DNA from: Isoetes taiwanensis
Lineage: Eukaryota; Streptophyta; Lycopodiopsida; Isoetales; Isoetaceae
Direction of reading: 5' to 3'
Assembly (NCBI GenBank): GCA_021234155.1
Contig: JAJEKV010000028.1
Span: 7,411,268-7,475,267 of the forward strand
Length of the DNA: 64,000 bases
How positions within the stretch are numbered: position 1 is the first letter of the stretch; the number at the start of each line of letters is the position of its first letter. Shown one piece after another: positions 49,961 to 61,879 of the stretch. The position numbers and the translations under genes are program-made. Below the pieces are notes generated by a model. The model saw nothing but the letters and a program-made list of their open reading frames with translations, ran no database searches and was not told the origin of the DNA.

Positions 49961-51555
49961 TCTCAGTTTATTTTATGAGATTCTTAAAGTTTTGCCTATT
50001 ATTTGGAAATCCAGGCACAACCGTGAGAGCTTGCAGTTTTGTTGTCCTTGGTGCAAGCGATGGAGCAGCTGCAAGTGGTGAAGTGTCCTCAAGGTAAGAA
50101 GCCGTGAATTTTGCTGTGATTGCCATGAATTTTTATAGGGGAGCGCTTGTGGGACATAACATTGGAACTCTGACAAATGACATTACCAGCTCAACATTTT
50201 AAATCTATTGTGCAATAGTAATGGACCTATGTTTGTCAAGCAGGGAGGCTTAACAGATCCCGGAATGATTTCTTGCTCTTGTAGGCTCAATAGCCTTCAT
50301 AAGATTTGCTTCCCAAGACTTTTAAATTATCTCTGTCCAATGAAGAAAGTCATGTATTCGTTGTGCATTTCTAAAAGGCTGAGCAAAGCCATAACCTTGT
50401 GCCCATAACCAAATAGGATGAAGGACATTGAACATAATTGCACCAGAGTCAGAGTCAGTCTCATTGTCCTATCTCTAAAGCACTTACCAAATCATGATGT
50501 TTGAAAATAAAAACTCTTTTCACTCATGATGTTTGAAAATAAAAACTCTTTTCACTTCAGCTACCTGATTGTCACTCTAATTGTAGTCAATGATACAACA
50601 TCATGAACAAACTAACATCTGATGCAAAACTTCCTGAGCTTGTACCTCAGGAACGTGGTCTCTAAATTCAAGAATCATAGCTGTGGCAATGCCCCAATAA
50701 AAGAGCAGTCTATTAGCTAGCTCCACGAGAACAAAGGTTGAATCACAATTCCACTAGAGTGATTTTCCACTAGAGTGGTGTCTCATACTTTAGTTATTTC
50801 TATTGGGCCACATAAGCAAATAATAAAAAATTAGTTTTTTATTATTAAAAATAAGACATGTCCCATTTAAGTTTGGGTAGGTTTGGTTCCTCCTCTTAAG
50901 GCGAATGGAGTCTTATTTTAGCAGTGTCACATATGTTAAAAATATCATGTCTTATTTTTTGATGGTTTTTCACTAGCATTTTGATGGTGTCTTATTTTAT
51001 GACACCTTATAGTAGAAAAATAACTTCAATTGTATCTATCGTATTTTTGGGTTGCCCCTAAGGGGGCAAACCCTCGTCCATGTGGGTTTGTGCCATATTC
51101 CAGGTATATGCCTGGAATATGCTAATAACTGCTCCAAACCCAATTATTGGCTGTAAAGCGGTCATTTCTGTTGTTGGGCAGCCACTCTGGAAACTGGCTA
51201 ACTAACTGGTGTTCTGGTGATGGTGGCTCAGGCTGTAGCTCCAGCTTCTTCCTAGGTCCTTAGCTGCACAAAATAAACATGGCCACCACAAAAATAGACA
51301 CGGCCAGTTTGCTTGACGATGATAAATTATCATTTGTGGCCTGCACTGGGTCGGCGTGTTGATCTTGATTTGAGCAGTGGCTGTATGCCGTTTTGAGTTT
51401 CGGAGAGCCTGCAACCGAAGAACCTAATTATATGCTTGCTTGAGAAGGGCCTTTGACAATTAACCCATTATTACTGGATCTTGATGCATTATATTGGCTT
51501 TACAGGCCTGTAAGGACATTCTTGATCTGTCTATTGAGAAGAGGTGCAAGATCAC
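49961..51555. other. Intergenic region downstream of dihydroorotase
   Basis: Contains a 32-bp perfect tandem duplication (TCATGATGTTTGAAAATAAA start, at 50492 and 50524). A possible small MITE lies at 50755-51030, with loosely inverted ends around CCACTAGAGTGGTGTC. A perfect 10-bp-arm hairpin is at 51095-51120. No gene. Confidence 0.5.
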
Positions 51556-51558
51556 AAA

Positions 51559-53015
51559 ATGGTTTGTTTGGTGGAAGAAAAAATAGAGGACTGTTTCATG
51601 AAGGTAGATGACTTTGGGGTTTCTAGTCTCAAAATTTCTAAGCATGAGGCAAGGAGACAAAACAAGTGTTTGTTGGTGCTGGAGCTAGAGCACTGTTTTT
51701 GCCAACTTTACTGTATAATATCGTTAGGAATAAGCTTGAAGCAGAGTTTCATTGGTGAGATGAAATAGAACAGGTTTGTCTTTTGTTCACAAGAATCTTT
51801 TTCTGGTATGATTATTGCAAGTTTTTGTATTTATAAAAATTCTTTGAAAACCCTAACAGCACAAGTGCTTCTTTGCATGTCTGATGGTCTAGTTACTCTA
51901 ATTATTTTGAATGCTAAAGTGCAAGGGCAGATTTAAACAGATCAGATTTTGTCTCTGAAAATATATGAATATTAGAGGTTACGATTATACACTTGCAACT
52001 AATTATTTTAGATTAACCTAATTGTTATGGCCTTTGTATTGTGCAGTTTTGTTGCTTGATGCAGTGCAGTGCCATTTCCTAGGGATGTGCCTCACTTAAG
52101 AAGTCTTGGCATAAAAGCTGTAGTAACTTTGAATGAGTCCTATGTAACTTTGATGCACGCACCACTGTATAAGGTACTCTTGCGGCGTATCACATTTGGG
52201 CATTCTACATATGGCTGACACAAGTTGGAATGCATAATCAAGGCATTAAACATCTTGTAATTCCTACAAGGGATTACCTATTTGCCCCTTCTATGAGAGA
52301 CCTTCAATGTGCTGTTGACTTCTTTAATGGTCTTGTTATTCCGAGATGATGATTTGCTTTTATGATGTTCTTATTTTGGTTACTATCATATGTTTTCTTT
52401 AAGCTAGCGATTTCGATTTCTAGTTAGAAAATTGGGACATGTATTATTTGTAGAAAATGCCTAGAGGTGGAGAGAGAACTTATGTCCATTGAAAAGCTGG
52501 GCGCGGGAGAAGTACTACAATTGTTTTATGCTATCTGGTACAGAAAGACTTTCAAGTTGGAAATTCTGACATATCATATCTTCTCTTTGATGGTAGAAGT
52601 TCCTTGCTGCATATCTGAGGAAGACAACCTTGTCCTCGTAAATAGTACTGATTCGGTTGGGTATAACTGTATTGAGGATGCTGATGTCATTGGCAATGAG
52701 TTTTGGACAGGATTGGGTGTCCAATACCGCTTGCGTTTAAAAGCAGCAAGAAATTTTGTTGGTGTAGTACGGGCATCTGCATCATTGGCAAAAGTCTCCT
52801 TTTGGATCACTACATATCCTCCTGGAAATAAAATGCTGAACAACAAGCAACTTGCAGAAGGCATAAACAACAGGCAGCTTGTGGAAAGCTTAAATGGTAA
52901 ATCCTCATCATCATGTGGCAGGGAACTTTGCAGTTCTAGGCTTGATGTGCTTGTTTGCCATTCATCTGATTATAGTCAAACAACAGGTATGATCGTGGTA
53001 CTACCTTTGGGATGA
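51559..53015 (+). pseudogene. PTPMT-like (PGP) phosphatase pseudogene
   Basis: Resembles plant PTPMT-type dual-specificity phosphatases, which in the intact family dephosphorylate phosphatidylglycerophosphate. The exons read FVGAGARALFLPTLLYNIV (about 51670-51726), AVPFPRDVPHLRSLGIKAVV (about 52067-52126), GIKHLVIPTRDYLFAPSMRD (about 52238-52300), then the signature TYVH-stop-KAGRGRSTT (about 52478-52514), then a C-terminal part with GYNCIEDADVIGNEFW. Lesions: a frameshift near 51660, TGG to TGA at 51756-51758, a GCAGT duplication at 52061-52070, TGA at 52490-52492 exactly where the catalytic Cys stands, and loss of the segment after the signature. Not functional as read. Confidence 0.85.
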
Positions 53016-53019
53016 AAAC

Positions 53020-55085
53020 TGGAGGATGAATTGAGAGCATTTTAATGTCATTATTGCTTACAGCTAGGTGGCAATATGATCATGTATGTTGGAGCATTTA
53101 TAAAGAGTTTGCCATCTTGTTTACCTTAAGTTTTATGATGACAGCAACTTGGAAGAATTGAAACTTCTTGATGCATGCAAGAATCCAAAAGAATGGCTTT
53201 AAAATATTTCTATACTACGAAGAGAAGTCGGTGTAAAGCCAAGCATTATTTATTTTTTGTGAACTCACGAGGCAGCATATCAATGAGGCTAACTTAAAAG
53301 GTTCATTTGAGAAATAGGAGATTTACTAGTTTGGGGCTAAAAAATCCTTTTTCCATTTTACAAATTTTTAGTCTCGCCTTACGTGATCAAGCAGCAGCAT
53401 GAAAATTGCAAGTAGAAGAGGCACAAATTCAGCACTTATGGGGCCATATTACTCAAATTTAAAGTTCGTCAAGCCAGAAAAAGACATACTACAGTTGGGT
53501 AATGACATCAAAAGTCTTATGTATTACCAAATTTTATATATGAAGAATGAGCTTGAGAGTCACTGTAACCCAACCTCATAGAAGTAATGGGAGCTCCAAA
53601 ACATCATCTATATATTATACACTAAAGAGTGTCAATGTGTTATGCATTAAAAGCTGCATCGTAAAGTAAATGCATCATTCTAATTTATTGAATAATAGTT
53701 TTAAAATCAAAATTACGTAACATTTTAATCCACTGAAAGATAATTTTAAAGCAGCCTCCTAAACACCTTTGGACAGATCATGAAATAAATGTTAATGTTT
53801 AATTTTGACTCTTCAATAGAAAAGCTAGAATCTATGATGTTGAAAAGCTCATATCGATTGTAAAGCAACTTGTTCCTTTGTTCTAACATGGTGTTGCAAT
53901 ATCAAAACGGTTCGGACTCTTCATATACAATATATCCTAGTCCTCAACAATCCTTTTCAAGACACTCAAGAACATTATGCATGATGTTGCATAATTTTCA
54001 CATAGTAATATGAGCCATCAATATACATAACCATTTTGCAAAATGCTGACAGTTACTACGATCCATATCAATTAGTCCATGGCGTATAAAGGAATATACA
54101 TTGGGTATTTCAAAGTTTCCTTCCTCATGTTCCAATGATCACTCCATTTAATATCACGGTCTTTCAGTTCTTACCTCAAGAATGCACTCTCGAGGTTTGC
54201 AACCTCAATAATCATATCTCTGTAAGTGCGACTGATGTTGCCTACTGGTCATGCATACCTATCATATTAGAGTTGATACAAGACACATACACGTACACAT
54301 GCCGAGAAGCGTATTTACAACAAGACTCCATGATACAAGTCCTGCATTGACAACATGACCGTCTATATGCTTACCATGTGCCATATCTCATGAAAAGTAA
54401 CAGCTAAAATTTATATAAAAAAGTGGTAATGCTTTCCAACATAATTAAACAAATATTGCTCCTGCGGGTGGTTCATATGCATCAATCATATATCAAAATG
54501 ACATATAATCTCACACCCCTACTTATTCGGAGTAACACTGGTCACACGTTTACGAGTCATATTATATACCTGGATTTCACAACACAATGGTGATACTAAT
54601 TGATAGAATATGATTGAAATAAGGAGGGCAACCCTCCATGCACAACACCTTGTTTGATTTGGAGTCATAAAAGGTATCATATCTCAATATGACAGTATGA
54701 CTATAGTAGAAAATCACCCTTAGAGTTATCCCAAACACAAGTTACATTCCTAAGTTATCTCGCACGAGCATTATTATAGGACTTGATGCTTCGGCGTCAC
54801 CGAGTTAGAGATATCCCTTTGCTCGAGAACAACAAACTGACTGAAAAAGCATGCCTACTAGTTAAAGCACAAAAATACTTTTGCACATGAAAACAAACAG
54901 TTATGCAGGTTTCTAATCCTCAGTTCTTTACCTATGTTTGACATAAGGATATATGCATTAATGCAGGCATGATATGAATCAATAATTCTATCGAATCAAC
55001 ATCTCCCCATCTCAACATTTTCATGCATTTACCAAGATATCAACCCACTATAGTCAATAGGTTGAAGTAAGTTTTCTGCCTCGCC
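53020..55085. other. Intergenic, nothing recognised
   Basis: AT-rich, short frames only. Confidence 0.4.
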
Positions 55086-55089
55086 AAGG

Positions 55090-56114
55090 AATCATGAACA
55101 ACAAAAAAGATCAAGGATAAAAGTACAATATGGAACGGTTGGTACCATTCCATATTCCATTATAGATTTAAAATACTGATCGCTTTTATTCACTAGGCCT
55201 GCATGACTGTATGCACCAATAGCACTATTAAACACCACCTTGTTTGGCCTCATGCCTGCTTCTTGCATTTTTGAAAACATTTCAAGCCAAACGACCATTG
55301 CTATGGTGAGCATATCTGTAAAGATGGCACCTTACAACATCCTGAATTGGCAAGTCAAGGAATAACTTGTATGCTTCTTCTAGGCTTCCACATTTAGAAT
55401 ACATGTCAATCAAGACACTACCCAAGACAAAATCTAAATGAAATATTTTTAATGATCTGAAGGTGAATTATCCTTCCGTTCTATTTTGCTCCAATAGTCA
55501 AACATGCTTTTAAGGTACTCAGGAACGTAACTTCATCTTGTTTTTGCATCTTATCAAACAGCTTTAGAGCAAAAAGAGGTGACCACCACATGAGACAGAT
55601 CCTGCGATCATTACATTCCATGCGCCCATTTCGTTGTCAAAGATTTCAAATGCCTCTTCAGGCATAAATATCAAGTAGTGTCCTATCTAGAATGACATCT
55701 GATTGAAATCTGCTATAATGACTTTGAAATGGATAAGTCTGCCATTCTTTTTTCGCTCAAATGCATGCATAGGCCTCTAAAGCACTCAAGAATATTTGCA
55801 TGATTTACATTGATGCCAAGGAGGCCAATCCCATGCTGGACATGCCCTTCAATGATAACAGGGCATGATAGCTCATTAGGGATTATGCCCTCATGTTGCA
55901 TTTTGTATCTGAAAAGACAAACAACTTCTCCATGCCTGGAATAGTCTGCAATAAGGGTACAGGTCCAAAAGAGAAATCCCATCTGAAAGATCAGTATGAA
56001 GTCCATTGGCAAGAACCTTCTCATGCAAAATACATCCATGAAACCAGCATTTGATTTGCTGCATTTCTTGAGGACATCAAAGTACAAGATTAGTCTAGTA
56101 TGGACCTTAAACAA
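55090..56114 (-). pseudogene. PPR protein pseudogene
   Basis: PPR proteins bind organelle RNA through tandem 35-residue helical repeats. Reading down the minus strand gives several recognisable repeats in different frames: WTCTLIADYSRHGE and MQHEGIIPNEL (about 55960-55850), AWNVMIAGS (about 55620-55590), KMQKQDEVTF (about 55540), SVLIDMYSKCGSLEEAYKLF (about 55420-55360), then MFSKMQEAGMRPNKVVFNSA, SHAGLVNKSDQYFKSIMEYG and MVPTVPYCTFILDLF (55290-55100). Stops and frameshifts separate them and no complete repeat array remains. The 'SVLIDMYSKCG' style is typical of the PLS class, abundant in seed-free plants. Its upstream end abuts the duplicated SINE unit. Confidence 0.75.
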
Positions 56115-56144
56115 AGTAATAAAAAAACAATGGGACTATGGTAG

Positions 56145-56478
56145 GTGGCACTAGGATGGTGAGGCTAAAAAAGCCATGCCCCTAGAGTTGCCCCTAGGAC
56201 CTAGACTTCCTAAGGCGAGATTAAATCCTGCCTACAAAGTGTGCATGTAAGGCAAAAGTTTTGCCCAACGGATGTGTGGTGAGTTGGTATATGCCTAATA
56301 ATGCCAAAATAAATATGCATTTGGTTATGGGTTCAAACCTTGCCAATGTATGTTTATCTTTGGGAGTTGGTTATTGGGGGTATACGATGATGATCCCCGA
56401 CGTGGTAGAACTTAAAAGCCTATACGTGTCCTCCACTTTGGCTGCCGCAAGGTAGTGGGATAAACTAGCTAGTCTGTA
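56145..56478 (+). repeat. tRNA-derived SINE-like unit (copy 1)
   Basis: An A-box-like TGTGGTGAGTTGG (56274-56286) and a B-box GGGTTCAAACC (56329-56339) stand at tRNA-like spacing, as in a pol III promoter. No clear protein. Copy 2 is at 56794-57128. Confidence 0.55.
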
Positions 56479-56538
56479 TAAGATTAGTCTAGTATGGACC
56501 TTAAACAAAGTAATAAAAAAACAATGGGACTATGGTAG

Positions 56539-56785
56539 CAAGGGAGGTTCACAGTTTTGGGCGTATAACCCATCTGCATGCACGGGAAGGGGGTTTTTTG
56601 GACCCATTTTCGTACATATACGGTCGGCAGGGGGTCCTTTTTCTGGTATTTTTTGCACTATCCTAGGTAATTTTTATTCGAAAGGGGTCAACATTTGCTT
56701 TTAAAGATCCGTATACAGGGGGGTTTTTTGCCACCCCATGCACGCAGATGGCATATCCCCCTTATACATGAGTGAATCCCCCTTG
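56539..56785. mobile_element. hAT-like MITE, 247 bp
   Basis: Flanked by a perfect 8-bp duplication TATGGTAG (56531-56538 and 56786-56793). The ends CAAGGGAGGTTCAC and (inverted) CAAGGGGGATTCAC match at 12 of 14 bases. Looser inverted similarity continues for about 60 bp (CCATCTGCATGCACGGG). No coding capacity. Confidence 0.88.
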
Positions 56786-56793
56786 TATGGTAG

Positions 56794-57128
56794 GTGGCAC
56801 TAGGATGGTGAGGCTAAAAAAGCCATGCCCCTAGAGTTGCCCCTAGGACCTAGACTTCCTAAGGCGGGATTAAATCCTGCCTACAAAGTGTGCATGTAAG
56901 GCAAAAGTTTTGCCCAACGGATGTGTGGTGAGTTGGTATATGCCTAATAATGCCAAAATAAATATGCATTTGGTCATGGGTTCAAACCTTGCCAATGTAT
57001 GTTTATCTTTGGGAGTTGGTTATTGGGGGTATACGATGATGATCCCCGACGTGGTAGAACTTAAAAGCCTATACGTGTCCTCCACTTTGGCTGCCGCAAG
57101 GTAGTGGGATAAACTAGCTAGTCTGTAC
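56794..57128 (+). repeat. tRNA-derived SINE-like unit (copy 2)
   Basis: Near-identical to copy 1 with the same A-box and B-box. The MITE lies immediately before it. Confidence 0.55.
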
Positions 57129-57149
57129 AAGATTAGTCTAGTATGCACA

Positions 57150-57730
57150 TGAAAGAAATCCCAAAAAAAGAAACGGCAAAGGCAAAGCCCCCGCGGTAGC
57201 CATTAAAGAAAAAAAGCTGGACAAGACGTCAGAAAAGATGGAGGAAATAAACTACACAAGTATATGCAGGGTGTCATCTACTTGCCTATTACGTCCATGA
57301 AACTTTCTCCTAAGAAGGAACCTGATGAGAGGCCACTTCTGGTTCGAAAGATTTATGCAGGTCATTTGAGGAACCTGAAGAACAGAATTCGAAGCAACCC
57401 CAATACTCATATGGCTCGAATTATCGTTCTTACAGAGAGCAATTACGTATCCCGCCCAAGTAGGACGAGAGAAAAATGCGACACATACACATATCATATA
57501 TTGGGGGGGGGGAAGGGCATAGTTTCAAGACCAGGAGGAAACTTTACAAATCCGCGAGGAAATTAGCCCCAAACTACGCACTAAGTCTTTAACTGCGCAG
57601 TTGACTGTGGGATCTCGGAGGACGAGATCTTTTTTAGTGGTAATCCCATGGGATCACCACCTCTGGGATCCCTGAAACCATGGTATTTAAAACTTCATCC
57701 CCATAAGAGAGACACCTTAGGATAGAGCAA
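57150..57730. other. Intergenic; one unrecognised open frame
   Basis: A plus-strand frame (57264-57566, 100 codons) has a coding-like basic start (KKEPDERPLLVRKIY) but no motif I recognise. It ends in a G-run at 57503-57511. Confidence 0.35.
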
Positions 57731-57731
57731 T

Positions 57732-58200
57732 TTATCCCAAACCCACCTTCAAACTGCTTTCCAGCAGTCCATAGGGATAATTAAATGCCATTTGGTGAAG
57801 GAGGCAATATATCAGGGCGAAGCAAGAGATTATACCTTGAACGCACCAACAGTGCCTCATTAACACTGCCAGGACCCATCAAGAGCTGTGGAACTATAGC
57901 TTGTAAATTTAGAGAAAGAATAAAAATTATCTTTTGCTCAATTGCACAATCCCAATGCAACAAGAGAAACTTATCCCAAACCCATCTTCAAACTGCTTTC
58001 CAGCGGTCTACAGATATAACTAAATGCCATTTGGGTGAAGGAGGTAATACATCAGGGCGAAGCAAGAGATGATACCTTGAACGCACCAACTATGCCTCAT
58101 TAACACTGTCAGAAACCCATAGCTTGTAAATTTAGAGAAAGAATAAAATTTATCTTCTGCTCAATTGCACAATTCCAATGTAGCAGGAGAAACTTCAATC
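57732..58200. repeat. 239-bp tandem duplication
   Basis: Units start TTATCCCAAACCCA at 57732 and 57971 and run through CGAAGCAAGAGA, then CTTGAACGCACCAAC, then GCTCAATTGCACAAT. The second unit lacks a short piece. Confidence 0.9.
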
Positions 58201-58471
58201 CAGATTTATTCCAGGTCAGCAATCTTGTCTCATTATACTATGCAGATATTATAAGGGTCCTCGCACACTACGGGTGGCATAAATGACGCCATTTTTAGCC
58301 CTAAATAATAGCGCTAATTAAGGGGGTCTAACTGAATTTTTAAATTTTATTTTAGCACTAAATCCATCATGGGATCCTAAACCGTCGAACCTTTCCCCCT
58401 TTCCTACTTTCTTGGAGTTTCTTGGATCGGATTCAGAAACATAGCTGCTCCCCATCGAGCTCCCCGTACAT

Positions 58472-58770
58472 TGCTTGGTTAACTGGGCGGATCAAATTGC
58501 TGCGACTGTACTGCTCCCACAGCAGTAATTATCGAAATCCATTATCTGTACCATTCTAAACAATTGCCAGTCATTAGATTCAACAAAATCCCCAATCAAG
58601 ATCCCATTTCCCTGCTTGGTTAACTGGCGGAGTAAATTCTTTGTAGTTGTCTTTGCTTCCACAAAGCATAATTATCAAATTCGGTTATTTGTACCATTCT
58701 AAACAATCGATTGCCAGACAATCGAGATCCCATTACCCTGCTTTGTAAAGAGCTCGGATCAAATTGCTCA
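58472..58770. repeat. Diverged tandem repeat (141/126 bp period)
   Basis: Units begin TGCTTGGTTAACTGG at 58472 and 58613, and TGCTTTGTAAAG at 58739. They share GTACCATTCTAAACAAT and AAGATCCCATTNCC-type blocks. Confidence 0.75.
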
Positions 58771-59519
58771 TCTGAACAATTTCCCAGACTCAAGAAAAGT
58801 TGTTTTAGTGGTAAGCATCTAATCTTTGTTGACAAATCTTTGGGAATGGTAAATAATGTGGAAATGGTTTCATTCTATTATATTTCATGCTTCTATATTG
58901 AAGACAAAGGTTAATGTAGCAGGTGTGGAGGATTGCATTCCAGGTGTGGAGAATTTTTTGGGCTTGGTATCATGGAAAAGTCTGACTTAGTAACGTTTGG
59001 TGGTCGCAAGTTCGATAAAGTTGATGCTAACGAGTTTAGCATTTGGTAATATGTTTGCAGACAATCAGTTAGCAAGTTATGCTAACAGGTTATATTGGTA
59101 CTATGTTTTGCAGCAAGATGCCCGCTAGTTAGTATGTGCTTTGTGTACCCGAAGTCTTGAGAGATTTAGATTGCTATGTTTGCAGGCAGCATTTGCTAAG
59201 TAGCAGGTTACATTAAGAACGCGAATTTTGTGCTACACTTGCAGGCTCAAATTGTTATTAGCGGCGGTTGCTAAGAAGATGAAGTTCAGTGCTAAGTTAG
59301 AAAGAGTTAGTTGCTATTTAGCATGACATGCTAAGCATTTGCTATTTTGCAGACAGTAGGCCCAAGGTAATTGGTGTTCATGACAATTAGTAATTATTTG
59401 GAAAAAGTAGCAGTTCATTGCTAAGCTCTTAGAGTTAGTACTATTCAGGATACTTAGTGCTATGATTTGGATTGGTTTAGTTTTTTGCAGACACAATGAA
59501 GAACTTCCAGTGATATAGA
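58771..59519. other. Upstream region of the unrecognised gene
   Basis: Rich in TTTGCAG- and TGCTAA-type words (for example around 59050, 59110, 59180, 59240), each resembling a splice acceptor. The region may be a leader with 5' UTR exons, or decayed repeats. Confidence 0.35.
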
Positions 59520-60250
59520 ATGGCAACAAAGAAAACTCAACCTAAAGTGACCATAGACGAAGAGGAAGCAAGGAGGATGTTTGACACATCTGTGTTGCCT
59601 TCTGAGGGCATGACCTCTTCAGATGTAAGAAATGCAGATGTGGCTGAAGATGAGATAAGCAAAATATTGGTCATTAAAAAGCGGGTGGGTACCAAAAAAC
59701 AAATTTATAAGTCTAGTAGAATGAATTCACAATTTGTGGATCAGTTTATGAACATCTACAGAAGATGTTACCAAAGAACTGATGTTTGTGTTGGAGAGAT
59801 TGGGAAGTTTTTTGCACGGGCATTCACTTTGCATGTGAGAGGACAAAAGATTAACTGGCAGCCATTTGTGGTTAAAACGAAGAAAAGTGTTACAGCTAAG
59901 GTTGAGAAAGAAGGTGAGTATGAGCCCTCATTTCCTCATACAAACATTGTTGGTTGTGTAGTGCACTATTACGGCATCAACTCCTTGATTCTTTGGCTTA
60001 GATAAGCGGAAGGATGACTTGAATTTTAGAGTTAAAAGTGCGGCCCGGTGAAATGAAGGAAAAAAGGAAGTTGTGGAAGAAGTGCGATTCTGAGGTGGAT
60101 CTTTGCCAAAGCAAACAAATTGAAGGCGACAAAGGCGGTGTGAGCACTCCAGTGTCATTACATTCACATGCGTCAATCTTGATTTCCAAAGGAAAAGGAA
60201 CTTTTGAGGCGACAACAACATACAAGAGTATGGAGGAAATTCACAAAGGG
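59520..60250 (+). CDS. Unrecognised gene, copy A (two exons placed)
   Basis: Exon 1 (59520-59913) starts at ATGGCAACAAAG, and a strong donor GTGAGT follows. Exon 2 (60030-60250) joins in phase (GAG, then LKVRPGEMKEKRK) and has a donor GTAATT. The product is hydrophilic with no signal peptide or membrane segment. A conserved-looking block, IGKFFARAFTLHVRGQKINW, aligns with YFARAYALHYKGVSIDW in copy B at 62.5 kb. If exon 3 begins at the CAG after 60330 a stop follows at once, so the protein would be about 206 residues. Otherwise the gene is broken here. Function unknown. Confidence 0.55.
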
Positions 60251-60630
60251 GTAATTGCTAATGACCTTTGCAATTACATAGTGCTCAATAATTATTCTTT
60301 ACGCTTCATCATTTTTTTATTTTTAAACAGCAGTAAGGCGGCGAACATAGACTCAACCAAAGGCCGGAGAAGTTGAATGAAATAGCTTCATCTCTAAATA
60401 AGATGTGCGGGCGCAACTCAACCTTCCATTTTGGAACATCCAACATTCTCTCTGTAGCATTTACAAAATTACAAAGTTGTTCTTTACGTACATATGCTTA
60501 TGACCCACATTGTGTCTCACCATTGTTGCACATTGCATGCATAGTTTTCATCAATTTAAAACTTACATATGTTTCTCAAAGAGATCAACTTGTCCCTCTT
60601 GTGAGAGCGGATGCCTCATAATTGGTTCAG

Positions 60631-61206
60631 GTCCATTGGACTTCCATGTACATCTGCACTAAAATCTGCTCCCAATTATAGTACAGTGCAGTCCATTGAA
60701 TGCACTCAAGGTCCATCATTAAGCACACCTGCTGACTTGGAGGAGCCTGATATAATTATGTAATCCATTGAAGATTGCACTTTATTATCTTCCACAAGCC
60801 CAAACTTGAAGAGAGACAATGCTGAACAAAGTAATAGTTGTAAAAGACTGAAAAGTAAGTTATTCTTGTGAAGTATAATTACTTTGGATTTTCTTCTATA
60901 AGTACTTATTTAGTTTGATAATTTGAATGATGCAGGCTCAAGTTTGGATATTTTAAACTCTATAGTTGACATTTCTAACAGGAATTGAAGACAATCTTTG
61001 TGCAAGTAATAGATGAAGAATGTGTAGCGGTGTTGAAGAATGTAGATGATTATGTTTCCAATTTGGACAAAGCGTCTTGATATTGTGGAGAAGACAATCC
61101 GCGGAGGAAGAAACCTGATTTGGCATCGGTTGGAGAATCTCCTTCTAAGAATAATTCCAAAGCGGGTTTCCTCCGACAAATGAGCTCCATCCAAAAATAT
61201 AACTAA
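60631..61206 (+). pseudogene. Further coding-like exons with stops (copy A region)
   Basis: 60631-60854 lies between a good acceptor and a GTAAGT donor and reads as protein (SIGLPCTSALKS, then STPADLEEPDIIM) with one TAA at 60761-60763. A second stretch, after TTTCTAACAG at about 60980, reads ELKTIFVQVIDEECVAVLKN and later PDLASVGESPSKNNSKAGFL, with one TGA at 61078-61080. Single stops in otherwise open exons suggest a recently lost gene, possibly the 3' part of copy A. Confidence 0.45.
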
Positions 61207-61879
61207 GAAACTAAGGTGATTCTAGTGTGTTTCTTTTCTCACTTTGTTATCTTGATATAATTTCTCTAATAGTTGTCATTGCACATTAGTGCTAGTGTTG
61301 TTGGCAAGAAGCTTTTGGTTATTGAGCGGAGGATTTCTGTACAAGGTTTTCAAAAGGCTAAAGCGATGACGATGTGGTGGAAGGTGTCCAACTTCTTCCA
61401 TCAAGAAAAGAGGTTCTTCTTTGTCGGGGCCGAGGCGAGAAAAAGTTCATGCAATTAGATCACCCAACATTTTGCTTTGTTGGTATATGGTCTTCCAATC
61501 ACTTTCGGTGATTAGTTTGCCTGAGGTCTTTCATGCCTCAGTCCTTAGTGGATAAGTTTCTTTTCAAATGGATGGTGCAACCTTTGAAAATGAAAGGAGG
61601 AACTTCTTGCTACATCAAAAAACTCACAAAAGTTTATGAGAGGGTAGAAGCATGAAAGGGTGGGCAAAAAAAGTGCCCGTATTTTACATTTACAAATTCA
61701 AAATGTAAGGAAATCCCTCCCCCCCAGAATTATTATTCTTGGAATGAATCATTAATAGGGCAAATAATTTTGAACTCTCCTCCCGCTCTCTGTTCAACCT
61801 TCCTCCCGCTCGAACCTCCATAGCCGAAAGCTTGACATCCATATTCGAACCTCCATAGCCAAGATCAGGACCTCCATAG
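61207..61879. other. Between the two copies
   Basis: 61290-61480 is coding-like in more than one frame but unassigned. Three repeats of CCTCCATAGCC lie at 61818-61880. Confidence 0.4.

Larger units (their letters stand above)
56085..57146 (+). repeat. 394-bp unit, tandemly duplicated, second copy interrupted
   Basis: AGATTAGTCTAGTATG recurs at 56087, 56481 and 57130. The first spacing is 394 bp. The second is 649 bp, which equals 394 plus 255 (the 247-bp MITE and its 8-bp duplication). Apart from the MITE the two units are almost identical, so the duplication is recent and the MITE younger still. Confidence 0.88.

Noticed and set aside
50755-51030. Small MITE with ends around CCACTAGAGTGGTGTC
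   Set aside because: The ends match only loosely and no target duplication is visible, so it is mentioned but not called.
52490-52492. Selenocysteine at the phosphatase active site
   Set aside because: Land plants lack known selenoprotein decoding, and the gene has several other lesions.
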